64,000 nucleotides of DNA. Origin: Saezia sanguinis. Its GTDB lineage: Bacteria > Pseudomonadota > Gammaproteobacteria > Burkholderiales > Burkholderiaceae_C. Location of the stretch: assembly GCF_003991585.1 (NCBI RefSeq), contig NZ_PQSP01000007.1, positions 1 through 64,000 on the forward strand, in the 5' to 3' direction. Made by a program: the position numbers and the translations under genes. The first letter of the stretch is position 1. Every line of letters begins with the position of its first letter. This document shows positions 44,294-53,858 of the stretch, piece after piece. The notes beneath the pieces were generated by a model that was not told where the DNA came from, did no database searches, and saw only the letters and a program-made list of their open reading frames with translations.

Positions 44294-45871
44294 TCATTCA
44301 GCCTGCGGATCACTGGCCTCGCCGCGCAAGGATCCGTCTGCATCCCAGTGCTGCCACTGCCCTACCCGCTCGTCATGCAGGTAATCGCCCTTGCTGCCAA
44401 GCTGTCCGTTGCCATGCCAACTGCTCCACTCGCCGCTGCGCAGGCCATCCAGATAGTGCCCGGTGCCGCTGAGCTGCCCGTCCTCACGCCACCATGACCA
44501 CAGACCAATCTGGCGGCCCAGCCGGTAAGTGCCCTGCAACCGTTTTTGCCCGTTTTCCCACCACAGCGCATAGGCACCATCAGGCACACCGTTGATAAAA
44601 CGGATAGCGACCTGCTGGTTGCCATTGGCATGCCAGCGGGTATAACTGCCGGTCATGCGTAACGGTTCATCGCCCTCATAGTGGTACAGGCCGTGCAGGT
44701 CATCCATCCCCCGGATCACATCAGCCGCTTCCATCAACAGGTACGGGTCGGTCAGCTTGGCGTCATTGCTGCGGTAAAAATCCTGTACTTCAAAAAAACC
44801 TTTTTCCGTTACCCCGAGAAAACGGCGGTAATACGCTTTGCTGCCGGCAACAATGTCGCCGCTGACAAACGGTACCTGCTCGCCCTGGCTTTTTTGAGTG
44901 GCACCGGGGCCGGCCGGCATCACCAGGCGCAGTGGCACTGTGCTGCCCTGGGCATTCCAGCGCTGCCAGTACCCGGTGCGAATGCCTTTATCGTAACCGC
45001 CGCGCTCATAAAGCTGCCCATTGCGCCACCAGCGCTGCCATGGCCCTGCTTTGCGCCCGTCAAAATACTCACCCTGTTCGTACATCTGCCCATTGTCGTA
45101 CCACAGTGTCCATTGCCCCTGGCGCTGTCCATTGACAAATGTACCCTGCGCCTGCAACTGGCCGTTTTCCCACCACCATTGCCACTGGCCTTCTGCCGCG
45201 CTGGTACTTTCCGGAGCACTCTGCTCATACAGCCCCTGCACGGCCATCTGCCCGCTTGGCCACCACTGCGTCCACGGGCCTGCCTGCTGGCCATTCTGGT
45301 ATGTCACCTCGCGTATTTTTTCACCCCCCTCTGACCACCAGGTCCAGGTGCCATCGGCTGTGCACACGGCTGAAGCAGTTGATGCTGCTGCACGGTGCCT
45401 ACCCTGCAACATCTTTTGTCCATTGGGATACCATGCGGTATAAAGCCCGACAATCGCCAGCCCCTGATCACAGCGCGGCAATTCCGCTGCCATTGGGGTA
45501 TCGGCATCCACCAGGCCACGCGTAACGTCATCCAGACTGCTCAGCACAAACGGGTCGGTATACTTGTCGCCGCTTTGCTTATAGAACTCCTGCACCAGAT
45601 AGCCATCGGTGCCATCGGCTACGCTCACCCCTAAAAACTTGCGCTCATACAAATCATTGCCGATAACCACCTGCCCCACCTGGTACGGCAACGCCCTCAT
45701 GCCGGCATCGCGCAAAGCGGAAGCATCACCCGACTCCTGTGTTGAGCAGGCACTCAGTGCCCCTGCGGTAATACCGGCCAGTGCAATCAAAAGTGCACCG
45801 GCAGGAATAGAAATGCTTCTGGCCCACCGGGTAGTTTTTTCTGTAAAAGATCGTCCTTTTTGAGGATTCAT
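44294..45871 (-). CDS. YwqK-repeat lipoprotein with a duplicated module
   Basis: The protein of about 525 residues has a lipobox (ITAGALSAC), so it is a lipoprotein. The body contains two copies of one arrangement. First comes a module with YERKFLGVSV, YLVQEFYKQ, TDPFVLSSLDDVTRG (second copy YYRRFLGV, FEVQDFYRS, TDPYLLMEAADVIRG). Then follow several Trp-rich YwqK repeats such as GQWTLWYDNGQMYEQGEY. The lead module is not one I can name. The repeats are richer in Trp than those of the 40663 protein. The start at 45871 places the lipobox at a normal distance; an upstream start at 45955 would give an unusually long leader. Confidence 0.82.
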   Translation of the reverse strand: MNPQKGRSFTEKTTRWARSISIPAGALLIALAGITAGALSACSTQESGDASALRDAGMRALPYQVGQVVIGNDLYERKFLGVSVADGTDGYLVQEFYKQSGDKYTDPFVLSSLDDVTRGLVDADTPMAAELPRCDQGLAIVGLYTAWYPNGQKMLQGRHRAAASTASAVCTADGTWTWWSEGGEKIREVTYQNGQQAGPWTQWWPSGQMAVQGLYEQSAPESTSAAEGQWQWWWENGQLQAQGTFVNGQRQGQWTLWYDNGQMYEQGEYFDGRKAGPWQRWWRNGQLYERGGYDKGIRTGYWQRWNAQGSTVPLRLVMPAGPGATQKSQGEQVPFVSGDIVAGSKAYYRRFLGVTEKGFFEVQDFYRSNDAKLTDPYLLMEAADVIRGMDDLHGLYHYEGDEPLRMTGSYTRWHANGNQQVAIRFINGVPDGAYALWWENGQKRLQGTYRLGRQIGLWSWWREDGQLSGTGHYLDGLRSGEWSSWHGNGQLGSKGDYLHDERVGQWQHWDADGSLRGEASDPQAE

Positions 45872-46081
45872 CACTTCATCATCTCCGCTGTTGTGTTGAA
45901 CTGAAGATGGCTGCATACCTGACATACTGTGCAACCCAGTTTCATTAACTGACATTAAACCACATCACCGCCAGACAAGTAAACAGTCTGGGCGCTGCGG
46001 TGACCCAGCCACAGCAAAGCCATGCGCAGGTTATGCTATGCTGGCCGATCACGCACAATGGATACCGAAGTGGAAAGCAAA

Positions 46082-46561
46082 ATGGATATACCGCAAAGCA
46101 TGCAGGCTGAACTGAGTCGCTGGAACGATGGTAAAGGCATTAATCTGGAAAACTGGATCAGATGCGAAGGCTCATTCCCGCTGGCGGTCGGATACGCCAG
46201 CATTTTCTGGCCGGAGTTCGTGCAATGCCATGGTTACATTGTGCGCAAAGGCATTGCTCTTGAAACCATCAGAGGCTTTGCCCACCAGCAAGGCAGCACC
46301 CGCCGGTCGGTTGAATAGGTGGTTAACCATCTGCATCTTTATTATCTGCATAACCCCGGTGATGAAGATCCTGCCAAAGACGTATTGCTGGCGCTGGGCA
46401 ATGTGCTCAAAGAAATTTATACGGCCAAACTCAAAATGCAGTTTCCCGACCAGCCGTGCGAGGTGGAGTTTTATATTCCTGCCCAGAATGACGATCTCGA
46501 CTCCTACCAGATATCGTTTTGGCAGACCGGTGGGGAAAACATCCCCGCCACAATTCCCTGA
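46082..46561 (+). pseudogene. Unknown protein gene with one in-frame TAG
   Basis: A 160-codon frame starts MDIPQSMQAELSRWNDGKGI and contains CEGSFPLAVGYASIFWPEF, then TAG at 46316-46318, and resumes in frame with VVNHLHLYYLHNPGDEDPAK. Both halves look like one small protein, with the VVNHLH segment directly after the stop. A single base change would restore it. I cannot name the family. It may be a recent pseudogene or a sequencing error. Confidence 0.7.
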
Positions 46562-46603
46562 ATGTTTGAGCGCCGCGCTAGCGCCAACCCGCTCGTGAAG
46601 CCG

Positions 46604-47398
46604 TCACAAACCCAGCAGATTATCTTCGCTTTGCGGGTTTTCAAACGTCGGATTGCGTCCCGGATCTGCTGGCGGGTCGGCAGAATCAGCCGCATCAGCA
46701 GGGTTAGCAGGATGAGCAGAGTCACCTGAAGATGCATCACTTTCTTCATCTGCCAGCTCCGGCTCCTGCGCCTGTACATCATCGGCCGTGGCCGCATCCT
46801 CTGCATCAGCAGAAACAGGCTGCGCATCTGCGCCGCCATGCTCACGCTGCCAGGTGGCACTCACCCACACCGGCGGGTACATGCTTTCAAATATCGCAAG
46901 GTCTTCATCGTTATCCATCAGCCGCTGCGACCCCGGACACGGCCCACGCTTGATCGTGACCACACCATCGGCATCCGGGCGCTCATACAGCACCATCATC
47001 TGCCCCGCATAAAACGGGTAATTCTGCTCTTCCAGAATCGTGCAGCGCGGCGCATCACCCTGGTTGCAGTTGACCACCAGCCTGGCAACCTCCAGTGCCT
47101 TTAACGCATCGACATTACCGCTGTAAACTTTCAGCACCTCAAAGCGGCCGCCCCGTTCATCCTGACGTGCACCGGCATAAACACGGCCATCCACCGGCAG
47201 TTGCTGCACCATGGTCATGCGCACCAGATACGACTGTGCCGCGTTGCGCTGCAACGTTGCGGCCGGCACACAATGCAACTGGCTTTGTGCAACAGCAGCC
47301 GTGCCCAGCAACAGGCCCAGCACACCAGCCAGCCCCAGCTTTAACCATTGGCTGAAACCGCGCATTGTTTTATCTTTGATCTGTACATTGAAAACCAT
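46604..47398 (-). CDS. Exported protein with an acidic, Ala/Asp-rich tail
   Basis: The 264-residue protein has a signal peptide (LGLAGVLGLLLGTAAVAQS), a globular part with four cysteines (LHCVPAAT, VVNCNQGD, PRCTI, GPCPGS) likely in disulfides, and a low-complexity tail of Ala, Asp, Pro and Glu for the last 80 residues. I do not recognise the domain. GAGGTG before the ATG at 47398 decides the start. It lies within the group of exported repeat-protein genes. Confidence 0.65.
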   Translation of the reverse strand: MVFNVQIKDKTMRGFSQWLKLGLAGVLGLLLGTAAVAQSQLHCVPAATLQRNAAQSYLVRMTMVQQLPVDGRVYAGARQDERGGRFEVLKVYSGNVDALKALEVARLVVNCNQGDAPRCTILEEQNYPFYAGQMMVLYERPDADGVVTIKRGPCPGSQRLMDNDEDLAIFESMYPPVWVSATWQREHGGADAQPVSADAEDAATADDVQAQEPELADEESDASSGDSAHPANPADAADSADPPADPGRNPTFENPQSEDNLLGL

Positions 47399-47574
47399 GG
47401 CATTCACCTCATCACACCCCGCAGGTATGTATACATACCAAAATGTACCACGACCGATATGTTCACAGGCAGACTTTACAATTTTTTACAAGCGACCATC
47501 TGCATGGTGGATGAAAGCACGGGGCGCAACGTTTGATGCTGTAACAACCGTACCGGCAAATACAACACCACCGC

Positions 47575-48822
47575 TCAAGACTCCAGCAACACAGCCTGGT
47601 TATCGTGGATGTAACACGTGAACAGATGCTTGTCTGCCGCAGCAACCGTCTCAGAACCAAAGCGGTACAACTCATGTGGATTTTCCAGCCTCAGCAGCAC
47701 CTGCACCGCGCAGGCCTGTGATGGACTGTCGCCGGAGCGATGGCACAGAGTTTCACGCCGGCGCCCGTACATGGCATCCCACCGGTTTTGGCCGTCATCA
47801 ACAGGCTCGCGGACCTCATTCACCTCATCCTCCAGTGCCGGGCTGGCAATCTGAAAATAAGTGCAAAGCGCCTGCGCAACCAAGTCCCCCTGTTCGCTGG
47901 CATCCATACCCCGCATGCTGATTCCGCCTGAGCCCAACGCCTCCTCCTCAGCACCGGACTCCTGAGCCCACGTTTCAATCGGCTCAGGCTTTGTTGCCCA
48001 TAGAGTGCTGCCCAATGCGGCAAAGCTGCTGCCCCCTGCCGGAGCGGCGGTATTGTCTGCATACCTGGGTGGCACGCTTTCCGGACGGCGTACGCCATCC
48101 ATACGCCGGGGCTGGCCCGCTTTCACGCCGTCATCCGGCTGCTCCACAGAGGTCACCCTGAACAGGTTGCAGAAAAAGAAAAAGTCATTCTCCTCATTGG
48201 AAACGCGGTACAGCATTTCGGAAAGCCGGCTGTCTGCGCCATTGCGCCAGCATGCAAGCAAATCATGCACCGGCTTGACACCATAAATCTGTGTACCGAT
48301 GCCCAGTTCCAGCCCGCATTTGCGCAAAAAATCGTAAATAGAAACCGTCTCCGGCTCATCATCCGACAGGTAAATTGTGATCTCGCGCTCATTAAGCTCA
48401 ATGCGGGGCTTGACCGGCATGCCGGTGCCCACATCCACAAACGTGGTTGACAGTTTTTTGCGGATGCGCGAGCGGCCCAGCTCCACATAAAAAACAAACT
48501 CGCCGCCAACCAGCGAGTAATGCGGTTTTTTCCGCAAACAAAACCGCACATGCGCACGCGCGGCCCAAAACCCGATACAGCACAGTTCGCTGTCTGCGGC
48601 CAGCTCATCCTGCAAAGCCTGCAACGCGCTGACCTGTGCATCATACAACTGCCTGCTGCCAGAACCATCCAGCGGATTAAACGCCAGGTCATACCAGAAT
48701 GCCTGAGACTGCAATAACTCCGCCCGCCACACCGGCTCTCCCGCCAGCGTCAATGGCACCTGCGGCACCTCGTCACTCAAAGCAGGTTCCCGCCGTCCCA
48801 GGTCGTATACACCGCGAGCCAT
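47575..48822 (-). CDS. Unknown cytosolic protein (415 aa)
   Basis: I do not recognise this protein. It has no signal or membrane segment. The N-terminal half (WRAELLQSQAFWYDLAFNPL, FVFYVELGRSRIRKKLSTTF) looks globular. A middle region of about 90 residues (after VTSVEQPDDG) is acidic and low in hydrophobics, like a linker. The C-terminal part has SQACAVQVLLRLENPHELYR. AAGGGGAT precedes the ATG at 48822. It lies between two exported-protein genes on the same strand, with gaps of 176 and 195 bases. Confidence 0.6.
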   Translation of the reverse strand: MARGVYDLGRREPALSDEVPQVPLTLAGEPVWRAELLQSQAFWYDLAFNPLDGSGSRQLYDAQVSALQALQDELAADSELCCIGFWAARAHVRFCLRKKPHYSLVGGEFVFYVELGRSRIRKKLSTTFVDVGTGMPVKPRIELNEREITIYLSDDEPETVSIYDFLRKCGLELGIGTQIYGVKPVHDLLACWRNGADSRLSEMLYRVSNEENDFFFFCNLFRVTSVEQPDDGVKAGQPRRMDGVRRPESVPPRYADNTAAPAGGSSFAALGSTLWATKPEPIETWAQESGAEEEALGSGGISMRGMDASEQGDLVAQALCTYFQIASPALEDEVNEVREPVDDGQNRWDAMYGRRRETLCHRSGDSPSQACAVQVLLRLENPHELYRFGSETVAAADKHLFTCYIHDNQAVLLES

Positions 48823-49017
48823 TTTTATCCCCTTGTCTGAGCTTGACATCTGTCACGTTCGCTTTTCACAATAAGCATAGCGTATTTTGTATTCAAATGG
48901 AATTTGAAGACCACTCGGCGCCCATACACCTTCTTCACAACCAAGGTCAATCTGTGCAGCGGTACATGACAAACCAGGCGATCACCCTAGCGTTCCAGCG
49001 ATATTCAAGCTCACCGC

Positions 49018-50319
49018 TCAACGCCACCGAGGCTCAATCGTGCCCGAGCCAATGCTGCGCTCGGATGCATCGCCGAGGTACTGCGCCTCACGCGCCAGCT
49101 CGCCATCACGCGTCCACCAGCGCCATGGCCCAATACGCTGCCCCTGCTGGTAAAGCCCTTCCAGCCTGAGCTGCCCATTTTCGTACCAGTGTGCCCAGGC
49201 GCCCTGCTGGGCACCGCTTTCATAAACACCTTGCTCCATTTTCTGACCATTGTTAAACCACAGTACCCACTCCCCCTGCCGCAGCCCCCTGTGGTACTGG
49301 CCCTGCCCGGCCGGCACCCCATTGCTGTACCAGCCGGCAAAACCGCCTTCGTTCGCGCCCTGGTCATAATGCTCCTGCAACATCAGGTTGCCATTTTCAT
49401 ACCACATGCGCCACTGTCCCTGGCGCTTGCCCTGCCAGTACCCTCCCGCAATGGCCTGCCGACCATTGGCGTACCACAGCACATAACTGCCATGCGCAGC
49501 CAACTGGTTCAACCATGCATATTGTTGTTTTACCGGTCGCGGTGCAGGCAGGGTTGCAGTCACATCTGCCAGTTGCAGCAACACAAACGGCTCTGTCAGT
49601 TTGATTTCAGCCTGCATATCGGAATAGTTGTCACCATCGGCTACCGGCAGCTCTGCCAGATCCATTCCGTCCGGCAATGGCTCACCAGCACGCCTGATCT
49701 GCGCTGCCCCGGCCAACCGATCAGGAAGTACACGCGGCCCGTCACCCACCTGTTGTGGTGGCTGCGTTTGATAAAAATCCTGCACCCGGTAACCCTGCCG
49801 TGTCGTCTCCAAAAAGCGGCGGTAATATGCAGCATTAACCGCGACCACGTCTCCTGGCTGCCAGGGTACATTCATGAGTGCCAGTGCCAGGCTATCGTAT
49901 CGCCGTTCAACAGGCGTTGCCATTGCCACCCCTGATGCCAAGTCAGGCAACAACACTTCTGAAGGCCCCAGCCCTGCAGCAGCATGCAACTGCGTACCGG
50001 GTGGCGGCAAGGGTGAATCATCCCCTGCAACAGCATCTGTAGCAGATAGAGCAGTTAGAGAAGCCTGCGCATCTGCAAGCACAGCATCCACCGGCTGTTC
50101 CTGCGGCTCTGCCGGGGTTGGCACCGAAGGCCGCTGCGCCGGTTCATGCGCATTCTCCACCACAACTCCGGCCGTACGCTGCGGCAATTGCCAGGGCCGC
50201 ACCCTGCCCGACTGTGTCAGCAACTGCATCTGATCACAGCCGCTTAACACCAGCGCCAGCAGCAACAACCATCCGCAGCACACCCGGCCATACAGTACCC
50301 GTGCGCGGGCCCCATCCAT
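49018..50319 (-). CDS. YwqK-repeat lipoprotein
   Basis: The protein of about 433 residues has a lipobox (LLLLALVLSGC). After a low-complexity linker comes the module also present in the 44294 protein: AAYYRRFLETTRQGYRVQDF, LTEPFVLLQLADVTATLP. Six or so Trp-rich YwqK repeats follow (GQWRMWYENGNLMLQEHY, GEWVLWFNNGQKMEQGVY). So two lipoproteins share an unnamed module joined to YwqK repeats. AGG lies 6 bases before the ATG at 50319; 50337 is an alternative start. Confidence 0.82.
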   Translation of the reverse strand: MDGARARVLYGRVCCGWLLLLALVLSGCDQMQLLTQSGRVRPWQLPQRTAGVVVENAHEPAQRPSVPTPAEPQEQPVDAVLADAQASLTALSATDAVAGDDSPLPPPGTQLHAAAGLGPSEVLLPDLASGVAMATPVERRYDSLALALMNVPWQPGDVVAVNAAYYRRFLETTRQGYRVQDFYQTQPPQQVGDGPRVLPDRLAGAAQIRRAGEPLPDGMDLAELPVADGDNYSDMQAEIKLTEPFVLLQLADVTATLPAPRPVKQQYAWLNQLAAHGSYVLWYANGRQAIAGGYWQGKRQGQWRMWYENGNLMLQEHYDQGANEGGFAGWYSNGVPAGQGQYHRGLRQGEWVLWFNNGQKMEQGVYESGAQQGAWAHWYENGQLRLEGLYQQGQRIGPWRWWTRDGELAREAQYLGDASERSIGSGTIEPRWR

Positions 50320-50617
50320 ATATACCTGCTTTCTCATGCCTGCATTTTAAAGTACCCAATCTATCCACAAGCATTTTGAGCAACCCGCTCTTACAGATCT
50401 GTAACTTTTCACATAAAAACAACTTCCCTCTCTCTGATCTGCTGCACAAACCCTGTATTTTTAATCCAGCATTGCACAAAAATGCAGCATTCGTCTCCTA
50501 AAATTCGGCCTGAAGACTTTGTTATCAAAGCTTCAGATAGAGCCTGTGCTAAAAACCATATCCCGTTCTGTTGGCTCACAGTTCATTCCCCAATTGTTTT
50601 TTATATTGCTGAATATC
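50320..50617. other. Intergenic region
   Basis: About 300 bases between divergent genes. It contains A+T-rich segments and no coding frame with a proper start. The promoters of both neighbours should lie here but cannot be assigned. Confidence 0.3.
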
Positions 50618-52507
50618 ATGAGCGCCAAAAAAGAAGACAGTATCCAAAAACATTTTGCCAAGTCAGTGCTGTTATGCCTGCTGGCATTTTTCCTGATCCC
50701 TGTGATATCACTGGTATTCACCCAGCATGGGCTCAACACATGGGATTCTGAATTTATCGGAAGCGTCATGTCACGCTCCCGCATGTCTTCGGCTGAAAAA
50801 GAGGAACTGCGCACCTTCCTCACGGCCAACCCGCCTTCCAAAGCCTGTGCCGGCCCTGTGCTGGACCCTGTGGACAATAAGCCGCTGTACAACTCCAGGG
50901 TTTGTGCCCCTTACGCTGAACGCTGGCAGTTTTATCAGGTGGGCCAGTTGTCCAAATGGCTGATCATTGGCGGCATTATCGGCGTGCTGTTCATTGCGCT
51001 GCTGGGCCTGATCGCATTTACCAACCGCAAGCTGCAATACATCAGCTTTGTCACCGGCTGGCGGCTGCTGATTGTCGCCTGCGTGGTTGAAATCATTGCC
51101 CAGGGGGTGATCATTACCTGGCTGTCTTTTTGGCTCACGGCATTTTTCTTTAACAGCTACGTGCCCAAACTCATTCTGGTCATCGGCCTGTTTGTCGCTA
51201 TCGGGGTGTTCTATGCGCTGGTGAGTATTTTCAAACGCCTGCCCCCCATCGGCGATACCGAAGGCGAACTGCTCAGCCGCATCGATGCGCCGGCATTATG
51301 GGCACGTGTGGACGCACTGGCCAAAAAGCTCAAAACCCAGGCGCCCGACCAGATCATCGCTGGTATTGACGATAACTTTTACGTGACAGAAAGCCCGATC
51401 AAGATTCAAGGCAAAACGCTCAAAGGCCGCACGCTGTATATCAGCATCCCCTTGCTGCGCATTCTGGACACCAGCGAAGCCGACAGCGTGCTGGCGCACG
51501 AGCTGAACCACCTGCGCGGCGGCGACACCACCAACAGTGCCGCATTGGGGCCCAAACTGTTTCAGTACGACATGTACTGCGCCATGATGTACGACAACGG
51601 TGCCACCCGTCTGGTTTACTATCCACTGCACCTGTATCGCCTGATATTTGAATTTGCGCTCAAGCGCGAAAGCCGCCAGCGCGAATACATGGCCGACCGC
51701 ACGGCGGCCAAAGCCGTATCGCCACAGGCCATCATCCACTCACTGGTCAAAATATCGGCCTACTCAAGCTACCGCACGCAGACAGAAAACCAGTTGTTCT
51801 CCAGCAACCAGCGGCACGATGAGCGTATCGGCATCTCTGATCGCGTCGCCAGCGGCCTGCATGACTATGCGCGTTCGGAAAACTTTGTTCAGGATATACA
51901 GGCCGGCCATGTACCGCACCCGTTTGACTCGCACCCGGCACTGCCCGAGCGCATGAAAAACGCCGGCTACAACATCAGCCCGACACAGTTTGGCGATATT
52001 GTGACACAGCCTCCGATACAAACCTGGGTGGACCTGATTCCCGTTGCAGCACAGATCGAGCAGCGTCTGTGGTCCAAATACGAGCAGGATTTTGGCAGCC
52101 AGCATGAACATGTGCTGGCCTACCGCTACGAACCGGCCAACGCGCAGGAAGAACAGATTGTGCTCAAATACTTTCCGCCAGTAACGTTTGAACTGAAAAA
52201 AGGCCAGTCCATTCAAATCACTTACGCCGGCATTGTGCAGCCCAAAACCGGCGAGCTACTGGGCTGGGATATGGTCAAAGGCCTGAACTATACCGATGGC
52301 TACGGCAGTGATACCCTCACCATCACCCACCCGGAAAAGAAAATGATCGGCAATAAAACCACCGCGATCAAACTGCCCGGCATTGCCAAACAGCGCGACC
52401 AGTTTAAAAACACGCTGGGCATGTACTGGGAACGCCATCAGGTCATGCGCGCAGAGCAAGCCGCTGCGGCACAGGACAAGCAGAACGAACCTCCTTCTGC
52501 CGCATAA
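50618..52507 (+). CDS. M48-family membrane metalloprotease
   Basis: The 629-residue protein has four predicted membrane helices in its first 200 residues (LLCLLAFFLIPVISLVF, WLIIGGIIGVLFIALLG, and two more). The zinc motif HELNHLRGGD (HExxH) is near residue 294, and REYMADRTA supplies the third ligand region. Related HtpX/YfgC-type enzymes degrade damaged membrane proteins. The C-terminal 150 residues form an extra domain not common in HtpX. The ATG at 50618 is chosen for the MSAKKEDSIQKHF start; an upstream in-frame start exists. A terminator follows. Confidence 0.9.
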   Translation: MSAKKEDSIQKHFAKSVLLCLLAFFLIPVISLVFTQHGLNTWDSEFIGSVMSRSRMSSAEKEELRTFLTANPPSKACAGPVLDPVDNKPLYNSRVCAPYAERWQFYQVGQLSKWLIIGGIIGVLFIALLGLIAFTNRKLQYISFVTGWRLLIVACVVEIIAQGVIITWLSFWLTAFFFNSYVPKLILVIGLFVAIGVFYALVSIFKRLPPIGDTEGELLSRIDAPALWARVDALAKKLKTQAPDQIIAGIDDNFYVTESPIKIQGKTLKGRTLYISIPLLRILDTSEADSVLAHELNHLRGGDTTNSAALGPKLFQYDMYCAMMYDNGATRLVYYPLHLYRLIFEFALKRESRQREYMADRTAAKAVSPQAIIHSLVKISAYSSYRTQTENQLFSSNQRHDERIGISDRVASGLHDYARSENFVQDIQAGHVPHPFDSHPALPERMKNAGYNISPTQFGDIVTQPPIQTWVDLIPVAAQIEQRLWSKYEQDFGSQHEHVLAYRYEPANAQEEQIVLKYFPPVTFELKKGQSIQITYAGIVQPKTGELLGWDMVKGLNYTDGYGSDTLTITHPEKKMIGNKTTAIKLPGIAKQRDQFKNTLGMYWERHQVMRAEQAAAAQDKQNEPPSAA

Positions 52508-52531
52508 CCATACACCATGCCCATCATGCAT

Positions 52532-52558
52532 CAGGCCCCTGACGGGGCCTGATTTTTT
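52532..52558 (+). terminator. Terminator of the M48 gene
   Basis: CAGGCCCC and GGGGCCTG pair around TGAC and are followed by ATTTTTTGG. Confidence 0.9.
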
Positions 52559-52630
52559 GGACAGCTTACTTAAGTTTCGCAAGCAAAAAAGAAATTGCTC
52601 CTGCTTGCCTGCCCCTGGGCTGCTAAGCTG

Positions 52631-53785
52631 CTAGGGTGCCGCCGGTGCCGGTTCAGCAACAGCGGGCTCAGTCGCGGCAGGCTCGGCAGTCACTGCGGGT
52701 TCCGCAGCAGCCGGCGCCGTTGCAGACTCATGTGCAGGTTCAACCACAGGTGCAGCAGGCGATGGTGCATCTGTCACCTGAGATGCAGGCGCAGGTTCGG
52801 CCGGCTCAGACAAAGGCTGCGCAGCAGGCCTGGTCATCGGGCCATATTCCAGCGGCACCCAGGCATAAGCCTGCCCGTTATGCCGCACATGGCCCAGCCC
52901 CGGGAACGGCAAGTGCGCGCCGCCCACCAGCCAGCGCTCGTCTGCCGTTTTGGCAAAAACCGCGCGCCTTGTGGCTACTGCCTGCTCACCGTCCACATCA
53001 AACACCATAAATGCCTGCGGATGCATGAACTGCACCGCATGGCTGTGCACCACATCGCCCCACAGAAAAATATGATCTGGGCCCGAATTGAACAGATAAC
53101 CAACATGGCCCGGCGTATGCCCGTATGCCGCCACCACATCCAGGTCCGGCAAAATCACATCTCCAACATTGAACGTTTTGAAGCGGTCATTGGCCCGGTA
53201 CGGTGCCACCGCAGCCCGCGCGCCCGCAAACACGCCACGAACCTCCTCAGGCTGCTGCTGTGCAATCTCCTCACTCAGCCAGTAATCGGCCTCACGCTGT
53301 GAAGCATAAACCGTTGCGTTGGGAAACTCCGCCTGCCCGTCACGCGTCAGACCGCATGCATGGTCAGGATGCAGGTGGGTCAGCAACACCACATCAATCT
53401 GCTCAGGCGTAAAACCTGCTGCACGCAACTGCTGCGGCAAGTGGCCCACCGTATTCCCCATGCAACCGCCGCTGCCGGCATCCACCAGCACCACATGTGC
53501 TCCTAGCGACAGTACATAGGCATTCACCGCCGTCTGCACCCCGCTGGCATCATCAATGAAAGCCTGCTGCAACAGTGCATGCACCTCTTCAGGCGCCATG
53601 CCCTTGACCAGATTGGCCCCCAGACGAACATGCCCGTCATTGAGCGCAGTCACCTCCAGGTCACCCACCATCACGCGGTAGTACCCCGGAACCTGCTGGC
53701 GCGGCTGCGCCGCCGTATCAGCCATGACTACCGGGCTCAAAGCCAATGCCAAAGCGCCTGCAATGCCACCAATCCACTTTTTCAT
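52631..53785 (-). CDS. Exported metallo-beta-lactamase-fold hydrolase with an Ala/Pro/Glu tail
   Basis: The 384-residue protein has a signal peptide (GGIAGALALALSPVVMADT), the metal motif HLHPDH at about 137-142, and further ligands in GHTPGHVGYLF and WGDVVH. These suit the lactonase/AHL-hydrolase-like MBL group, but the substrate is unknown. The last 65 residues are almost only Ala, Pro, Glu, Thr and Val in short repeats, probably a flexible linker or envelope tether. GGGGGTG before the ATG at 53785 supports the start. Confidence 0.88.
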   Translation of the reverse strand: MKKWIGGIAGALALALSPVVMADTAAQPRQQVPGYYRVMVGDLEVTALNDGHVRLGANLVKGMAPEEVHALLQQAFIDDASGVQTAVNAYVLSLGAHVVLVDAGSGGCMGNTVGHLPQQLRAAGFTPEQIDVVLLTHLHPDHACGLTRDGQAEFPNATVYASQREADYWLSEEIAQQQPEEVRGVFAGARAAVAPYRANDRFKTFNVGDVILPDLDVVAAYGHTPGHVGYLFNSGPDHIFLWGDVVHSHAVQFMHPQAFMVFDVDGEQAVATRRAVFAKTADERWLVGGAHLPFPGLGHVRHNGQAYAWVPLEYGPMTRPAAQPLSEPAEPAPASQVTDAPSPAAPVVEPAHESATAPAAAEPAVTAEPAATEPAVAEPAPAAP

Positions 53786-53858
53786 AAACACCCCCAAACG
53801 TTGATACCCAAACCACCAGCCGTGCTCACCATACCATGGTTGCGAATTCAGATTTTAA

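Noticed and set aside
47211-47621. Plus-strand frame opposite the exported protein gene
   Set aside because: Shadow of the minus-strand genes; Pro/Thr/Ala-rich composition without a start signal.
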